DNA of 64,000 nt. Origin: Actinomadura rayongensis. GTDB lineage: Bacteria > Actinomycetota > Actinomycetes > Streptosporangiales > Streptosporangiaceae. A program made the translations under genes and the position numbers. This document shows, one piece after another, positions 16,470-25,183 of the stretch (within the stretch, counting starts at the first letter, position 1; each line of letters starts with the position of its first letter). Where the stretch lies: contig NZ_WUTW01000001.1 of assembly GCF_009831215.1 (NCBI RefSeq), positions 620,001 to 684,000 on the forward strand, read 5' to 3'. The notes below the pieces were generated by a model. It was not told the origin of the DNA. It ran no database searches and saw only the letters and a list, made by a program, of their open reading frames with translations.

Positions 16470-17921
16470 GTGGACGCGGAAGTCGCCATCGTCGGCGCCG
16501 GGCCGACCGGAATGATGCTCGCCGGGGAACTGCGGCTCGCCGGAGCCGAAGTGATCGTTCTCGAGAAGTTGCCGCAGCGGACCGGGGAGTCGCGCGGTCT
16601 CGGCTTCACGGCCCGCACGATGGAAGTGTTCGACCAGCGCGGCCTGCTGCCGCGGTTCGGCGAAATCGAATTCAGCGACCTCGGCCATTTCGGCGGCATC
16701 CCGGTCGACTTCGGGCTGCTCGACGGGGCGCACCAGGCGGCCAAGACCGTCCCGCAGTCCCACACCGAGGCGGTGCTGGAGGAGTGGGCCGTCGACCTCG
16801 GCGCCGACATCCGCCGCGGCCACGAGTTCGCGTCCTACACCGAGACCGCCGACGGCGTGACCGTCGAGGCGGTGGGCCCCGACGGCCCGTACACGCTGAC
16901 CGCCGCCTACCTCGTCGGCTCCGACGGCGGACGCAGCCGGGTCCGCAAGGCGGCCGGGTTCGACTTCCCCGGCACCCCGGCGACGATGGAGATGTTCCTC
17001 GCCGACGTCCGGGGACTCGACCTGCGGCCCCGGATGATCGGGGAGACCGTCCCGGGCGGCATGGTGATGTCGGGGAACCTGCCGGACGGCATCACCCGGC
17101 TCATCGTCTGCGAGCGCGGCGCCCCGCCGCAGCGCCGCACCGCGCCCCCGGAGTACGACGAGATCGTCGCCGCGTGGAAGCGGCTCACCGGCGACGACAT
17201 CTCGCACGGCGAGCCGGTCTGGCTCAGCTCGTTCGGCGACGCGACCCGGCTCGTCACCGAGTACCGGCGGGGCCGCGTGCTGCTCGCCGGGGACGCCGCG
17301 CACGTCCATCTGCCCGCCGGCGGCCAGGGCATGAACACCGGCATCCAGGACGCGGTGAACCTCGGCTGGAAGCTCGCCGCCGTCGCGGGCGGCCGGATGC
17401 CCGAGGCGCTGCTGGACACCTACCACGTCGAGCGGCACGCGGTCGGCGAGCAGCTGATGATCAACACGCGGGCGCAGGGCCTGCTGTTCCTCAGCGGCCC
17501 GGAGATGCAGCCGCTGCGCGCGGTGATGGCCGACCTGGTCGGGTACGACGTCGTGGCGCGGCATCTCGCCGGGATGGTCAGCGGCCTCCAGATCCGGTAC
17601 GACGTCGGCGGCGGCACCAACGCGCTGCTCGGCGCGCGGATGCCGAAACGGGAGCTGACGGGCGACCGGCTCGTCGCCGACACGACCCAGGCGCTGCGCG
17701 GCGGCCGGGGCGTGCTGTTCGACCTCGCCGACAACGCCGTCCTGCGCCGCCGGGCGGCGGGCTGGTCGGACCGGGTGGACATCGTGACCGCGACCGCGGC
17801 GGGGCTCGGCGGCAACCGCGCGGTGCTGGTGCGGCCGGACGGGCACGTCGCGTGGGCCGCGCCCGGCAGCCACGACGACCTCCCGACGGCGCTGCGCCGC
17901 TGGTTCGGAGAGGCGCGGTAG
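16470..17921 (+). CDS. FAD-dependent aromatic monooxygenase (angucycline PgaE/UrdE type)
   Basis: A 483-residue class A flavoprotein hydroxylase: N-terminal GxGxxG (AIVGAGPTGMMLAGELRLAG), central DG motif (LVGSDGGRSRVRKAAG) and GD motif (VLLAGDAAHVHLPAGGQGMN), plus the C-terminal thioredoxin-like segment usual for aromatic polyketide hydroxylases. It should use NADPH and oxygen to hydroxylate the polyketide, most likely around C-12/C-12b of an angucycline skeleton by analogy with PgaE. GTG at 16470 follows GGAGGAA. The next gene starts within its stop codon (TAGTG), so the two oxygenases are coupled. Regiochemistry is inferred from family only. Confidence 0.88.
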   Translation: MDAEVAIVGAGPTGMMLAGELRLAGAEVIVLEKLPQRTGESRGLGFTARTMEVFDQRGLLPRFGEIEFSDLGHFGGIPVDFGLLDGAHQAAKTVPQSHTEAVLEEWAVDLGADIRRGHEFASYTETADGVTVEAVGPDGPYTLTAAYLVGSDGGRSRVRKAAGFDFPGTPATMEMFLADVRGLDLRPRMIGETVPGGMVMSGNLPDGITRLIVCERGAPPQRRTAPPEYDEIVAAWKRLTGDDISHGEPVWLSSFGDATRLVTEYRRGRVLLAGDAAHVHLPAGGQGMNTGIQDAVNLGWKLAAVAGGRMPEALLDTYHVERHAVGEQLMINTRAQGLLFLSGPEMQPLRAVMADLVGYDVVARHLAGMVSGLQIRYDVGGGTNALLGARMPKRELTGDRLVADTTQALRGGRGVLFDLADNAVLRRRAAGWSDRVDIVTATAAGLGGNRAVLVRPDGHVAWAAPGSHDDLPTALRRWFGEAR

Positions 17922-20158
17922 TGCCCGCCGGACACGACGAGACGCAGGTCGTCGTCGTGGGGGCGGGACCGGTCGGCCTCATGCTCGCGGGCGAGCTGCG
18001 CCTCGGCGGCGCGGACGTCGTCGTGCTGGAGAGGCGCGCCGAGCCCGCCGCCGAGTCCCGCGCGTCGACGCTGCACGCCCGCACGATGGAGATCTTCGCG
18101 AGCCGGGGGCTGCTCGACGCCTTCGGGCCGCTGCCGAACGAGCCGATGGGGCACTTCGGCGGCATCCCACTGGATCTCACGCTGCCCGGCCCCTACCCCG
18201 GCCAGTGGAAGGCGCCGCAGACGCGGACGGAGGCCGTCCTCGCGGACTGGGCCGGCGCGCTCGGCGCCGACCTGCGCCGGGGCCACGAGCTGACCGGGCT
18301 CGCGCTGCACCCGGACCGTGTGGTGGCCGACGTGCGCGGCCCCGAAGGGAAGACCCGGGTCACCGGCCGGTACGTCGTCGCCTGCGACGGCGGGGACAGC
18401 ACGGTGCGGCGGCTCACCGGCGTCGAGCCGGAGGGCGCGGCGGCGGGCCGGGAGCTGATCCGCGCGGACGTCGACGGCATCGACATCCCGGCCCGGCGCT
18501 TCCAGCGGCTGCCCCGGGGCCTCGCCATCGCGGGCCGCATCGGCGCGAAGATCACGCGGGTGATGGTCCACGAGTACGGTCGCGGCCCGTCCGGGTCCGC
18601 CGGGTTCGCCGACCTCGTGGAGGTCTGGCGGCGCGTCACCGGCGAGGACATCGGCCACGGCGAGCCGCTGTGGGTCAACGCGTTCGACGACGCCGCGCGG
18701 CAGGTGCCGTGCTACCGCGCCGGACGGGTGCTGTTCGCCGGGGACGCCGCGCACCAGCAGCTCCCGGTCGGCGGCCAGGCGCTGAACCTCGGCCTCCAGG
18801 ACGCGGTGAACCTCGGCTGGAAGCTGGCGCTGCACGTCACCGGCGGCGCGGACGAGACGCTGCTCGACACCTACCACGCCGAGCGGCACGCGGTCGGCGC
18901 GGCCGTGCTCGGCGGCATCCGGGCGCAGGCGACGCTGCTGCTCGGCGACGGCCCGGGCGTGGAGGCCCTGCGGACGGTGTTCCGCGAGCTGGTCGTCCAC
19001 GAGCCGGTGCGGCGGCGGCTGGCGGCGACGATCTGCGGGCTCGACGTCCGCTACGACGTCGGGCCCGCCGGCGGGCCGGCCGAACTCGGCGCCCGGCTCG
19101 CCCCCGAGCGGGGCGCCGTCCGCGCGGGCCGGGGCCTGCTGCTCGGCCGCGCCGTCCCGGCGTCCTACGCCGACCGGGTGGACGCCGTCCCGGACGCGGC
19201 GGGCCCGGCCGTCCTCGCGCGGCCGGACGGCCACGTCGTCTGGACGGAGGCGCTGGGCGAGCAGGCGTTGGCCGCCGCGCTCGGCGACTGGTTCGGAACC
19301 CCTTCGCACACCGGCGCGCCCGTTCCGGGCACCGCCGTGACGGACGCGCCCGCCCCGGGCGCCGCCCGCAAGGCCACAACGAGGAGGAGACACGGCATGG
19401 ACGCGCTGGAGAACAAGACGGCGCTGGTCACCGGCGCGAGCCGGGGCATCGGCCGCGGCATCGCGCAGCGGCTCGCGCGCGACGGCGCGCTCGTCGCGGT
19501 CCACTACGCGACCGGACGCGACGACGCCGAGGAGACCGTGGCGGCGATCGAGGGCGAGGGCGGACGGGCCTTCACGGTGGCGGCCAGGCTCGGCGAGCCC
19601 GGGGACGTCCACCGGCTGTTCCTCGACCTCGAACGCGGGCTCAAGGAACGGACCGGATCGACCGAGCTGAACATTCTCGTGAACAACGCCGGGGTCATGG
19701 GCGGCGTGGCCCCCGAGGACATGACGACCGAGCGGTTCGACGAGCTGTTCGCGGTCAACGCGCGGGCGCCGTACTTCATCGTCCAGCGCGCCCTGACCAA
19801 TCTCGTCGCGGGCGGCCGGATCGTCAACATCTCGTCCGGGCTCACCAGGTTCGCCAATCCCGACGAAATCGCGTACGCGATGACCAAGGGCGCCGTGGAG
19901 CAGCTCACGCTGCATTTCGCCAAGTATCTCGCGCCGCGCGGGATCACGATCAACAGCGTGGCGCCCGGAATCACGCGCAACGGGAATCCGGTGTTCGACG
20001 TGCCGGAGGCCGTCGAGCAGATGGCGCAGCTCTCGGCGTTCGGCCGGGTCGGCGAGCCGCAGGACATCGCGGACGTCGTCGCCTTCCTGGCCTCGGACGG
20101 CGCGCGCTGGGTCACCGGCGCGTTCATCGACGCGACCGGCGGGACGCTGCTCGGCTGA
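17921..20158 (+). CDS. Fused FAD monooxygenase / short-chain reductase (PgaM/UrdM type)
   Basis: A 745-residue fusion. Residues 1 to about 470 form a second aromatic hydroxylase (VVVVGAGPVGLMLAGELRLG; VACDGGDSTVRRLTG; VLFAGDAAHQQLPVGGQALN). After a Pro/Ala linker, residues 493-745 form a short-chain dehydrogenase (ALVTGASRGIGRGIAQRLA; NNAGVMGG; catalytic Tyr-Lys in YAMTKGAVEQ). This is the architecture of PgaM, CabM and UrdM, which finish oxidation and 6-ketoreduction in gaudimycin/urdamycin-type angucyclines. GTG at 17921 overlaps the stop of the first oxygenase by one base. It is the strongest single indicator that the cluster makes an angucycline. Confidence 0.87.
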   Translation: MPAGHDETQVVVVGAGPVGLMLAGELRLGGADVVVLERRAEPAAESRASTLHARTMEIFASRGLLDAFGPLPNEPMGHFGGIPLDLTLPGPYPGQWKAPQTRTEAVLADWAGALGADLRRGHELTGLALHPDRVVADVRGPEGKTRVTGRYVVACDGGDSTVRRLTGVEPEGAAAGRELIRADVDGIDIPARRFQRLPRGLAIAGRIGAKITRVMVHEYGRGPSGSAGFADLVEVWRRVTGEDIGHGEPLWVNAFDDAARQVPCYRAGRVLFAGDAAHQQLPVGGQALNLGLQDAVNLGWKLALHVTGGADETLLDTYHAERHAVGAAVLGGIRAQATLLLGDGPGVEALRTVFRELVVHEPVRRRLAATICGLDVRYDVGPAGGPAELGARLAPERGAVRAGRGLLLGRAVPASYADRVDAVPDAAGPAVLARPDGHVVWTEALGEQALAAALGDWFGTPSHTGAPVPGTAVTDAPAPGAARKATTRRRHGMDALENKTALVTGASRGIGRGIAQRLARDGALVAVHYATGRDDAEETVAAIEGEGGRAFTVAARLGEPGDVHRLFLDLERGLKERTGSTELNILVNNAGVMGGVAPEDMTTERFDELFAVNARAPYFIVQRALTNLVAGGRIVNISSGLTRFANPDEIAYAMTKGAVEQLTLHFAKYLAPRGITINSVAPGITRNGNPVFDVPEAVEQMAQLSAFGRVGEPQDIADVVAFLASDGARWVTGAFIDATGGTLLG
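19381..19389 (+). promoter_or_regulatory. Internal ribosome binding site inside the fusion gene
   Basis: GAGGAGGAG at 19381-19389 lies seven bases before the in-frame ATG at 19397, inside the coding sequence at the oxygenase/reductase junction. It is as strong as any ribosome site in the window, which supports separate translation of the reductase. Confidence 0.7.
19397..20158 (+). CDS. Nested short-chain reductase (internal translation product of the fusion gene)
   Basis: An in-frame internal start gives a free 253-residue short-chain reductase identical to the C-terminal half of the fusion. It begins MDALENKTALVTGASRGIG, exactly where independent family members begin, and is preceded by GAGGAGGAG. 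In pgaM of the gaudimycin pathway such a nested gene is known to be translated separately, and its product associates with the full-length fusion. The same layout here suggests the same hetero-oligomer. Whether both products form needs protein evidence. Confidence 0.65.
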   Translation: MDALENKTALVTGASRGIGRGIAQRLARDGALVAVHYATGRDDAEETVAAIEGEGGRAFTVAARLGEPGDVHRLFLDLERGLKERTGSTELNILVNNAGVMGGVAPEDMTTERFDELFAVNARAPYFIVQRALTNLVAGGRIVNISSGLTRFANPDEIAYAMTKGAVEQLTLHFAKYLAPRGITINSVAPGITRNGNPVFDVPEAVEQMAQLSAFGRVGEPQDIADVVAFLASDGARWVTGAFIDATGGTLLG

Positions 20159-20212
20159 GCACCGGTTAACGCTTTCCTAGTGAAACTTCACCCGTGCCTA
20201 GCGGCCCCGGTG

Positions 20213-20250
20213 TTGACCATTCCGCAGGGGCCGAAGAAGAATTATGTCAT
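20213..20250 (+). promoter_or_regulatory. Candidate second promoter/activator site ahead of the cyclase gene
   Basis: TTGACC at 20213 is followed at the usual distance by GCCGAAGAAGAATTA and a trailing CGTCCC, matching the element ahead of the first oxygenase. The 118-base gap between the reductase stop and the cyclase start is otherwise long for this operon. It may start a separate transcript for the minimal PKS genes. Confidence 0.4.
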
Positions 20251-20276
20251 CGTCCCCCGCAGTGTCTGGAGGATTC

Positions 20277-20603
20277 GTGTACAGCACTTTGATCGTGGCC
20301 CGGATGGCGGACGCGTCGAACGCGGACGTCGCCAAGATATTCGGTGACTTCGACGCCACCGAAATGCCGCACCTGATGGGCACGCGGCGGCGCGAGCTGT
20401 TCTTCTACCGGGGGCTCTACTTCCACCTTCAGGACTTCGACGCCCCGGACGGCGGCGACGCGATCGAAGAGGCGAAGACGGACCCGAGGTTCCAGCGGAT
20501 CAGCACCGACCTCCGGCCGTTCATCGACCCCTACGACCCCAACTGGAAGACGCCGGCCGACGCGATGGCCACGCGGTTCTACCACTGGACGCCGTCCTCA
20601 TGA
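20277..20603 (+). CDS. TcmI-family polyketide cyclase (UrdF/JadI type)
   Basis: A 108-residue small cyclase. The N-terminus YSTLIVARM, the [20 protein letters not shown] segment and the C-terminal ATRFYHW are characteristic of the TcmI/UrdF/JadI family that guides late ring closure of aromatic polyketides. GTG at 20277 was chosen over an upstream in-frame ATG (20244) because it follows GGAGG and gives the conserved N-terminus. Its stop overlaps the KS-alpha start (ATGA). Order cyclase, KS-alpha, CLF, ACP, KR, aromatase is the same as in urdamycin and landomycin clusters. Confidence 0.9.
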   Translation: MYSTLIVARMADASNADVAKIFGDFDATEMPHLMGTRRRELFFYRGLYFHLQDFDAPDGGDAIEEAKTDPRFQRISTDLRPFIDPYDPNWKTPADAMATRFYHWTPSS

Positions 20604-21883
20604 GCGGTCACGAGTCCGGCGGACGCCGGGTGGTGATCACCGGGGTCGGCGTGGTCGCGCCGGGCGGCGTCGGGGCCAAGCAGTTCTGGAACCTGCTCAG
20701 CGAGGGCCGGACCGCGACGCGGGCGATCAGCTTCTTCGACGCCGCGCAGTTCCGCTCCCGGATCGCCGCCGAGATCGACTTCGAGCCCGAGGCGCACGGC
20801 CTCACCCCGCAGGAGATCCGCCGGATGGACCGGGCGGCGCAGCTCGCCGTCGTGAGCGCGCGGGAGGCGCTGGCCGACTCCGGCCTGGAGGCGGACGAGT
20901 TCGACCCGCTGCGCACCGGCGTGACCGTCGGCAGCGCGGTCGGCGCGACCACGTCGATGGAGCGCGAGTTCCGCGTGGTGAGCGACGGCGGACGGCTCGG
21001 CGTGCTCGACCACGCCTACGCCGTCCCGCACATCTACGACTACTTCGTGCCGAGCGCGTTCGCGGCCGAGGTGGCGTGGCTGGCCGGGGCGGAGGGGCCG
21101 GCGGCGGTCGTCTCCACCGGCTGCACGTCGGGGCTGGACGCCGTCGGCCACGCCTGCGAGCTGATCCGCGAGGGCTCGGCCGACGTGATGATCGCCGGCG
21201 CGGCGGACGCCCCGATCTCGCCGATCACGGTCGCGTGCTTCGACGCGATCAAGGCGACGTCGCCGCGCAACGACGACCCCGAGCACGCGTCCCGCCCGTT
21301 CGACGGGACCCGGGACGGCTTCGTCCTCGGCGAGGGCGCGGCGATCTTTGTGCTGGAGGAGCTGGAGGCGGCGCGGCTGCGCGGCGCCCACATCTACGCG
21401 GAGATCGCGGGCTACGCCTCGCGGTGCAACGCCTACCACATGACCGGGCTGCGCCCCGACGGCCGGGAGATGGCCGCGGCGATCCGGGCCGCGATGGACC
21501 AGGCCCGCGTCGACCCGTCCGACATCGACTACGTCAACGCGCACGGCTCGGGCACCAAGCAGAACGACCTGCACGAGACCACCGCGTTCAAGAGCACGCT
21601 CGGCGCGCACGCCTACCGGGTGCCGGTCAGCTCGATCAAGTCGATGGTCGGCCACTCGCTCGGGGCGATCGGCTCGATCGAGATCGCGGCGTCGGTGCTG
21701 GCGATGGAGAACGACGTCGTCCCGCCGACCGCGAACCTGCGCACCCCCGACCCGCGCTGCGACCTGGACTACGTGCCGCTGACGGCGCGGGACTGGCGCA
21801 CCGACGCCGTCCTCACCGTCGGCAGCGGGTTCGGCGGCTTCCAGAGCGCGATGGTGCTCGCCGACCCCGGCCGGACGCGATGA
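20600..21883 (+). CDS. Type II polyketide ketosynthase alpha subunit (KS-alpha)
   Basis: A 427-residue beta-ketoacyl synthase with the intact active site: Cys175 in [14 protein letters not shown], His in [16 protein letters not shown], and Lys/His in [15 protein letters not shown]. It condenses malonyl-ACP units to build the poly-beta-ketone together with the chain-length factor encoded next. Starts and stops overlap on both sides (ATGA with the cyclase, ATGA with the CLF), ensuring equal production. Length and motifs are normal for the family. Confidence 0.97.
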   Translation: MSGHESGGRRVVITGVGVVAPGGVGAKQFWNLLSEGRTATRAISFFDAAQFRSRIAAEIDFEPEAHGLTPQEIRRMDRAAQLAVVSAREALADSGLEADEFDPLRTGVTVGSAVGATTSMEREFRVVSDGGRLGVLDHAYAVPHIYDYFVPSAFAAEVAWLAGAEGPAAVVSTGCTSGLDAVGHACELIREGSADVMIAGAADAPISPITVACFDAIKATSPRNDDPEHASRPFDGTRDGFVLGEGAAIFVLEELEAARLRGAHIYAEIAGYASRCNAYHMTGLRPDGREMAAAIRAAMDQARVDPSDIDYVNAHGSGTKQNDLHETTAFKSTLGAHAYRVPVSSIKSMVGHSLGAIGSIEIAASVLAMENDVVPPTANLRTPDPRCDLDYVPLTARDWRTDAVLTVGSGFGGFQSAMVLADPGRTR

Positions 21884-23094
21884 CGGCGGCGGCGGTCGTC
21901 ACGGGCATCGGGGTGGTCGCCCCGAACGGGCTCGGCGCCGACGACTACTGGGACGCCACGACCCGCGGACGCGGCGGCCTGCGCGCGATCACCCGGTTCG
22001 ACGCGTCCGCGTACCCGATCCGCGTCGCGGGGGAGATCCCCGGCTTCGCGGCGACCGAGCACCTGCCGAGCCGGCTGATCCCGCAGACCGACCGGATGAC
22101 CCAGCTCGCCCTGGTCGCCGCCGAGCAGGCCCTCGCCGACTCCGGCGTGGACCCGGCCGCGCAGCCGGAGTTCGCGGTCGGCGCCGTCACGGCCAGCTCG
22201 TCCGGCGGCACCGAGTTCGGCCAGAACGAGCTGACCAAGCTGATGGTGCGGGGCGGGAACCACGTCAGCGCCTACCACTCGTTCGCCTGGTTCTACGCGG
22301 CGAACACCGGCCAGATCTCCATCCGGCACGGCCTGCGCGGGCCGAGCGGCGTCATCGTCGCCGACGAGGCGGGCGGCCTGGACGCGCTCGCCCAGGCGCG
22401 CCGCAACATCCGCCGGGGCGGCGCCGTCATGGTCACCGGAGGCGTGGACGCCTCGGTGTGGCCGTGGGGCCTCGTCTCGCAGTCCGCGCACGGGCTGACG
22501 AGCGGCGCCGACGACGTCGACCGCGCCTACCTGCCCTTCGACGCCCGGGCCGGCGGGTACGTGCCGGGCGAGGGCGGGGCGCTGCTCGTCGTGGAGCCGG
22601 CGGACGCCGCCCGGGCGCGCGGCGCGCGGGTGTACGGCGAACTCGCCGGGTACGCCGCGACCTTCGACCCGAAGCCGGGCACCGGCCGCGAGCCGGGGCT
22701 GCGGCGGGCGATCGAGCTGGCCCTCGCCGACGCGGCGCTGACCCCCGGCGACGTCGACGTCGTCTTCGCCGACGCCGCCGCCGACCTGGAGCTGGACGGC
22801 CGGGAGGCCGCGGCGATCAACGCGGTCTTCGGCCCCCGGGGCGTCCCGGTGACGGCCCCGAAGACGATGACCGGCCGGCTCCAGTGCGGGGCCGCGCCGC
22901 TCGACGTCGCGGCGGCGCTGCTCGCCATCCGGGACGGGCTGATCCCGCCCACCACCAACGTCTCGCCCGAGTCCCGCTACGAACTCGACCTGGTCGTGGC
23001 GCAGGCCCGGCCCGCCCGCGTCGGCGCGGCCCTGGTCCTGGCCCGGGGTCACCGCGGGTTCAACTCCGCGATGGTCGTCCGTGCCGTCGCGTAG
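21880..23094 (+). CDS. Chain-length factor (KS-beta)
   Basis: A 404-residue KS homologue that has lost the nucleophile, as chain-length factors do: the active-site region reads [14 protein letters not shown]. The residue equivalent to the KS Cys is Glu163, whereas most chain-length factors have Gln there. The KS His motif is also degraded ([12 protein letters not shown]). It pairs with KS-alpha and sets chain length; by cluster context a decaketide is expected, but chain length was not read from gatekeeper residues. It starts in the ATGA overlap with KS-alpha. Confidence 0.96.
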   Translation: MTAAAVVTGIGVVAPNGLGADDYWDATTRGRGGLRAITRFDASAYPIRVAGEIPGFAATEHLPSRLIPQTDRMTQLALVAAEQALADSGVDPAAQPEFAVGAVTASSSGGTEFGQNELTKLMVRGGNHVSAYHSFAWFYAANTGQISIRHGLRGPSGVIVADEAGGLDALAQARRNIRRGGAVMVTGGVDASVWPWGLVSQSAHGLTSGADDVDRAYLPFDARAGGYVPGEGGALLVVEPADAARARGARVYGELAGYAATFDPKPGTGREPGLRRAIELALADAALTPGDVDVVFADAAADLELDGREAAAINAVFGPRGVPVTAPKTMTGRLQCGAAPLDVAAALLAIRDGLIPPTTNVSPESRYELDLVVAQARPARVGAALVLARGHRGFNSAMVVRAVA

Positions 23095-23110
23095 CAATCA
23101 GGAGCACCCC

Positions 23111-23377
23111 ATGGAGCAACAGGAGTTCACCCTCGCCGACCTGGCCCGGATCCTGCTGGACGCGGCCGGGGCGGTCGAGGGCGCCGCCTTCGACGAGGGG
23201 ATCGTCGACGCCGAGCTGGAGCAGCTCGGCTACGACTCGCTGGCGATCCTCGAAACCGGCAGCCGGATCGAGCGGGAGTACGGCATCACGCTGGACGACG
23301 GCGTCCTCGTCGACGCCCGCACCCCGCGCGCCGTCATCGAGGTCGTCAACGCCCACCTCGCGGCCCGCGCGGCCTGA
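23111..23377 (+). CDS. Acyl carrier protein of the type II PKS
   Basis: An 88-residue acyl carrier protein. The phosphopantetheine site is Ser43 in QLGYDSLAILETGSRIE, a textbook type II PKS ACP motif. It carries the growing chain between KS/CLF, ketoreductase and cyclases. ATG at 23111 follows AGGAGC. No dedicated phosphopantetheinyl transferase or malonyl transacylase is in the window, so these are presumably supplied from elsewhere, as is usual. Confidence 0.96.
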   Translation: MEQQEFTLADLARILLDAAGAVEGAAFDEGIVDAELEQLGYDSLAILETGSRIEREYGITLDDGVLVDARTPRAVIEVVNAHLAARAA

Positions 23378-23427
23378 CCGACCGAACACCCACCGAACAC
23401 CCACCGAACGAACATCAAGGAGGGGAC

Positions 23428-24213
23428 ATGTCGCAAGGACACGCGCGGACGGCGCTGGTCACCGGCGGGACGAGCGGGATCGGCCGGGCCGTCGTCCAGA
23501 CGCTCGCCGAGCAGGGGCACCGGGTGTTCTTCTGCGCGCGCGGCGCCGACGCGGTGGAGCTGACCGTCAAGGAGCTGCGGGACGAGAACCTGGACGTGGC
23601 GGGCACCACCTGCGACGTCCGGTCGCACGAGGAGATCACCGCGCTCGTCGCCGCCGCCGTCGAGCACTTCGGGCCCGTCGACGTGCTCGTCAACAACGCG
23701 GGGCGCAGCGGCGGCGGGATCACCGCCGACATCGACGACGACCTCTGGTTCGACGTCATCGCCACCAACCTGCACAGCGTGTTCCTGCTGACCCGCGAGG
23801 TGCTCAACGCGGGCGGGATGCGCGACCGCGCGTGGGGGCGGGTCATCAACATCGCCTCGACCGCGGGCAAGCAGGGCGTGGTGTACGGGGCGCCGTACTC
23901 GGCATCCAAGCACGGCGTCGTCGGGTTCACCAAGGCGCTCGGCAACGAGCTCGGGCCCACCGGCATCACCGTCAACGCGGTCTGCCCGGGGTACGTCGAG
24001 ACGCCGATGGCGCAGGCCATCCGGGGCCGGTACGCCGCGTTCCACAAGACCACCGACCAGGCGATCCTGGAGAAGTTCACGGCCAAGATCCCGCTCGGCC
24101 GCTACTCGACCCCCGAGGAGGTGGCCGGGCTCGTCGGCTACCTCGCCTCCGACGCCGCCGCCCCCATCACCGCGCAGGCCATCAACGTCTGCGGCGGTCT
24201 CGGCAACTTCTGA
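23428..24213 (+). CDS. Polyketide ketoreductase (ActIII type, probable C-9)
   Basis: A 261-residue short-chain dehydrogenase closely following the ActIII pattern: TALVTGGTSGIGRAVVQTLA, NNAGRSGGGIT, catalytic Tyr/Lys in YSASKHGVVGFTKALGNE, and the C-terminal INVCGGLGNF typical of this enzyme class. It reduces the C-9 ketone of the nascent polyketide with NADPH. AAGGAGG precedes ATG 23428. Its presence fits angucycline, angular or anthracycline-type pathways and argues against tetracenomycin-type unreduced chains. Confidence 0.95.
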   Translation: MSQGHARTALVTGGTSGIGRAVVQTLAEQGHRVFFCARGADAVELTVKELRDENLDVAGTTCDVRSHEEITALVAAAVEHFGPVDVLVNNAGRSGGGITADIDDDLWFDVIATNLHSVFLLTREVLNAGGMRDRAWGRVINIASTAGKQGVVYGAPYSASKHGVVGFTKALGNELGPTGITVNAVCPGYVETPMAQAIRGRYAAFHKTTDQAILEKFTAKIPLGRYSTPEEVAGLVGYLASDAAAPITAQAINVCGGLGNF

Positions 24214-24244
24214 CCCCCGGGCCTCCGACAGCCAAGGAGCAGAC

Positions 24245-25183
24245 ATGACCGTTCGCGAGGTCGAGCACGAGATCACCGTGCTCGCGCCGCCCGCCGAGGT
24301 GTACCGCTTCATCGCCGAGGTGGAGAACTGGCCGCTCATCTTCCCGCCCACCGTCCACGTCGAGTACGCCGAGCGCGGCGAGCGCACCGAACGCATCCAG
24401 ATCTGGGCGACCGTCAACGGGTCGGCGCGGAACTGGACGTCGCGCCGCGAGCTGGACCCGGGCGCGCTGCGCATCCGCTTCCGCGCGGAGGTCCCGGCGC
24501 CGCCGGTCGCCGCGATGGGCGGGACGTGGCTGCTGGAGCCGGCGGGCGACGGCGCGTGTCGCGTCCGCCTGCTGCACGACTACCGGGCGGTCGACGACGA
24601 CCCCGACAACCTGGCCTGGATCGACGCGGCGGTGGACCGCAACTCCAAGTCCGAACTCGGCGCGCTGAAGGCGAACGTCGAGCTGGCGACCGGCGCGGCC
24701 GAGCTGCTGCTCGACTTCACGGACGAGCTGCGGATCGACGGCCGCGCCAAGGACGTGTACGACTTCATCGACCAGGCGGGGGAGTGGCGGGACCGGCTGC
24801 CCCACGTCAAGAGCGTCGACCTCGAAGAGGTCAGCCCGGGCCTGCAGATCCTGGCGATGGAGACCATCACCAAGGACGGCGGCAGCCACACCACGAAGTC
24901 GGTCCGGGTCTGCTTCCCCGACAGCTCGATCGTCTACAAGCAGATCGAGACCCCGGCGCTGATGACGCTGCACACCGGGCGGTGGACGTTCACCGAGGAC
25001 GGCGACGGCACGCTCGCCACGTCCCGGCACACCGTCGTGATCAACCCGGACAACATCGAGCGGATCCTCGGCCCGGACGCGACGGTCGCGGACGCCAAGG
25101 ACTTCGTCCGGGCCGCGCTCGGCGGCAACAGCCTCGCCACGCTCGGCCACGCCAAGCGGTACGCCGAGGCGCTGCGGTCATGA
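24245..25183 (+). CDS. Bifunctional aromatase/cyclase (two START-like domains, UrdL/ActVII type)
   Basis: A 312-residue protein made of two related START-like helix-grip domains, residues about 1-150 (EHEITVLAPPAEVYRFIAEV) and 160-312 (DELRIDGRAKDVYDFIDQAG). Di-domain aromatase/cyclases of this kind aromatise the first ring of C-9-reduced polyketides (C7-C12 closure). It follows the ketoreductase closely and overlaps the glycosyltransferase start (ATGA). This completes the core set needed for a reduced aromatic decaketide. Confidence 0.93.
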   Translation: MTVREVEHEITVLAPPAEVYRFIAEVENWPLIFPPTVHVEYAERGERTERIQIWATVNGSARNWTSRRELDPGALRIRFRAEVPAPPVAAMGGTWLLEPAGDGACRVRLLHDYRAVDDDPDNLAWIDAAVDRNSKSELGALKANVELATGAAELLLDFTDELRIDGRAKDVYDFIDQAGEWRDRLPHVKSVDLEEVSPGLQILAMETITKDGGSHTTKSVRVCFPDSSIVYKQIETPALMTLHTGRWTFTEDGDGTLATSRHTVVINPDNIERILGPDATVADAKDFVRAALGGNSLATLGHAKRYAEALRS

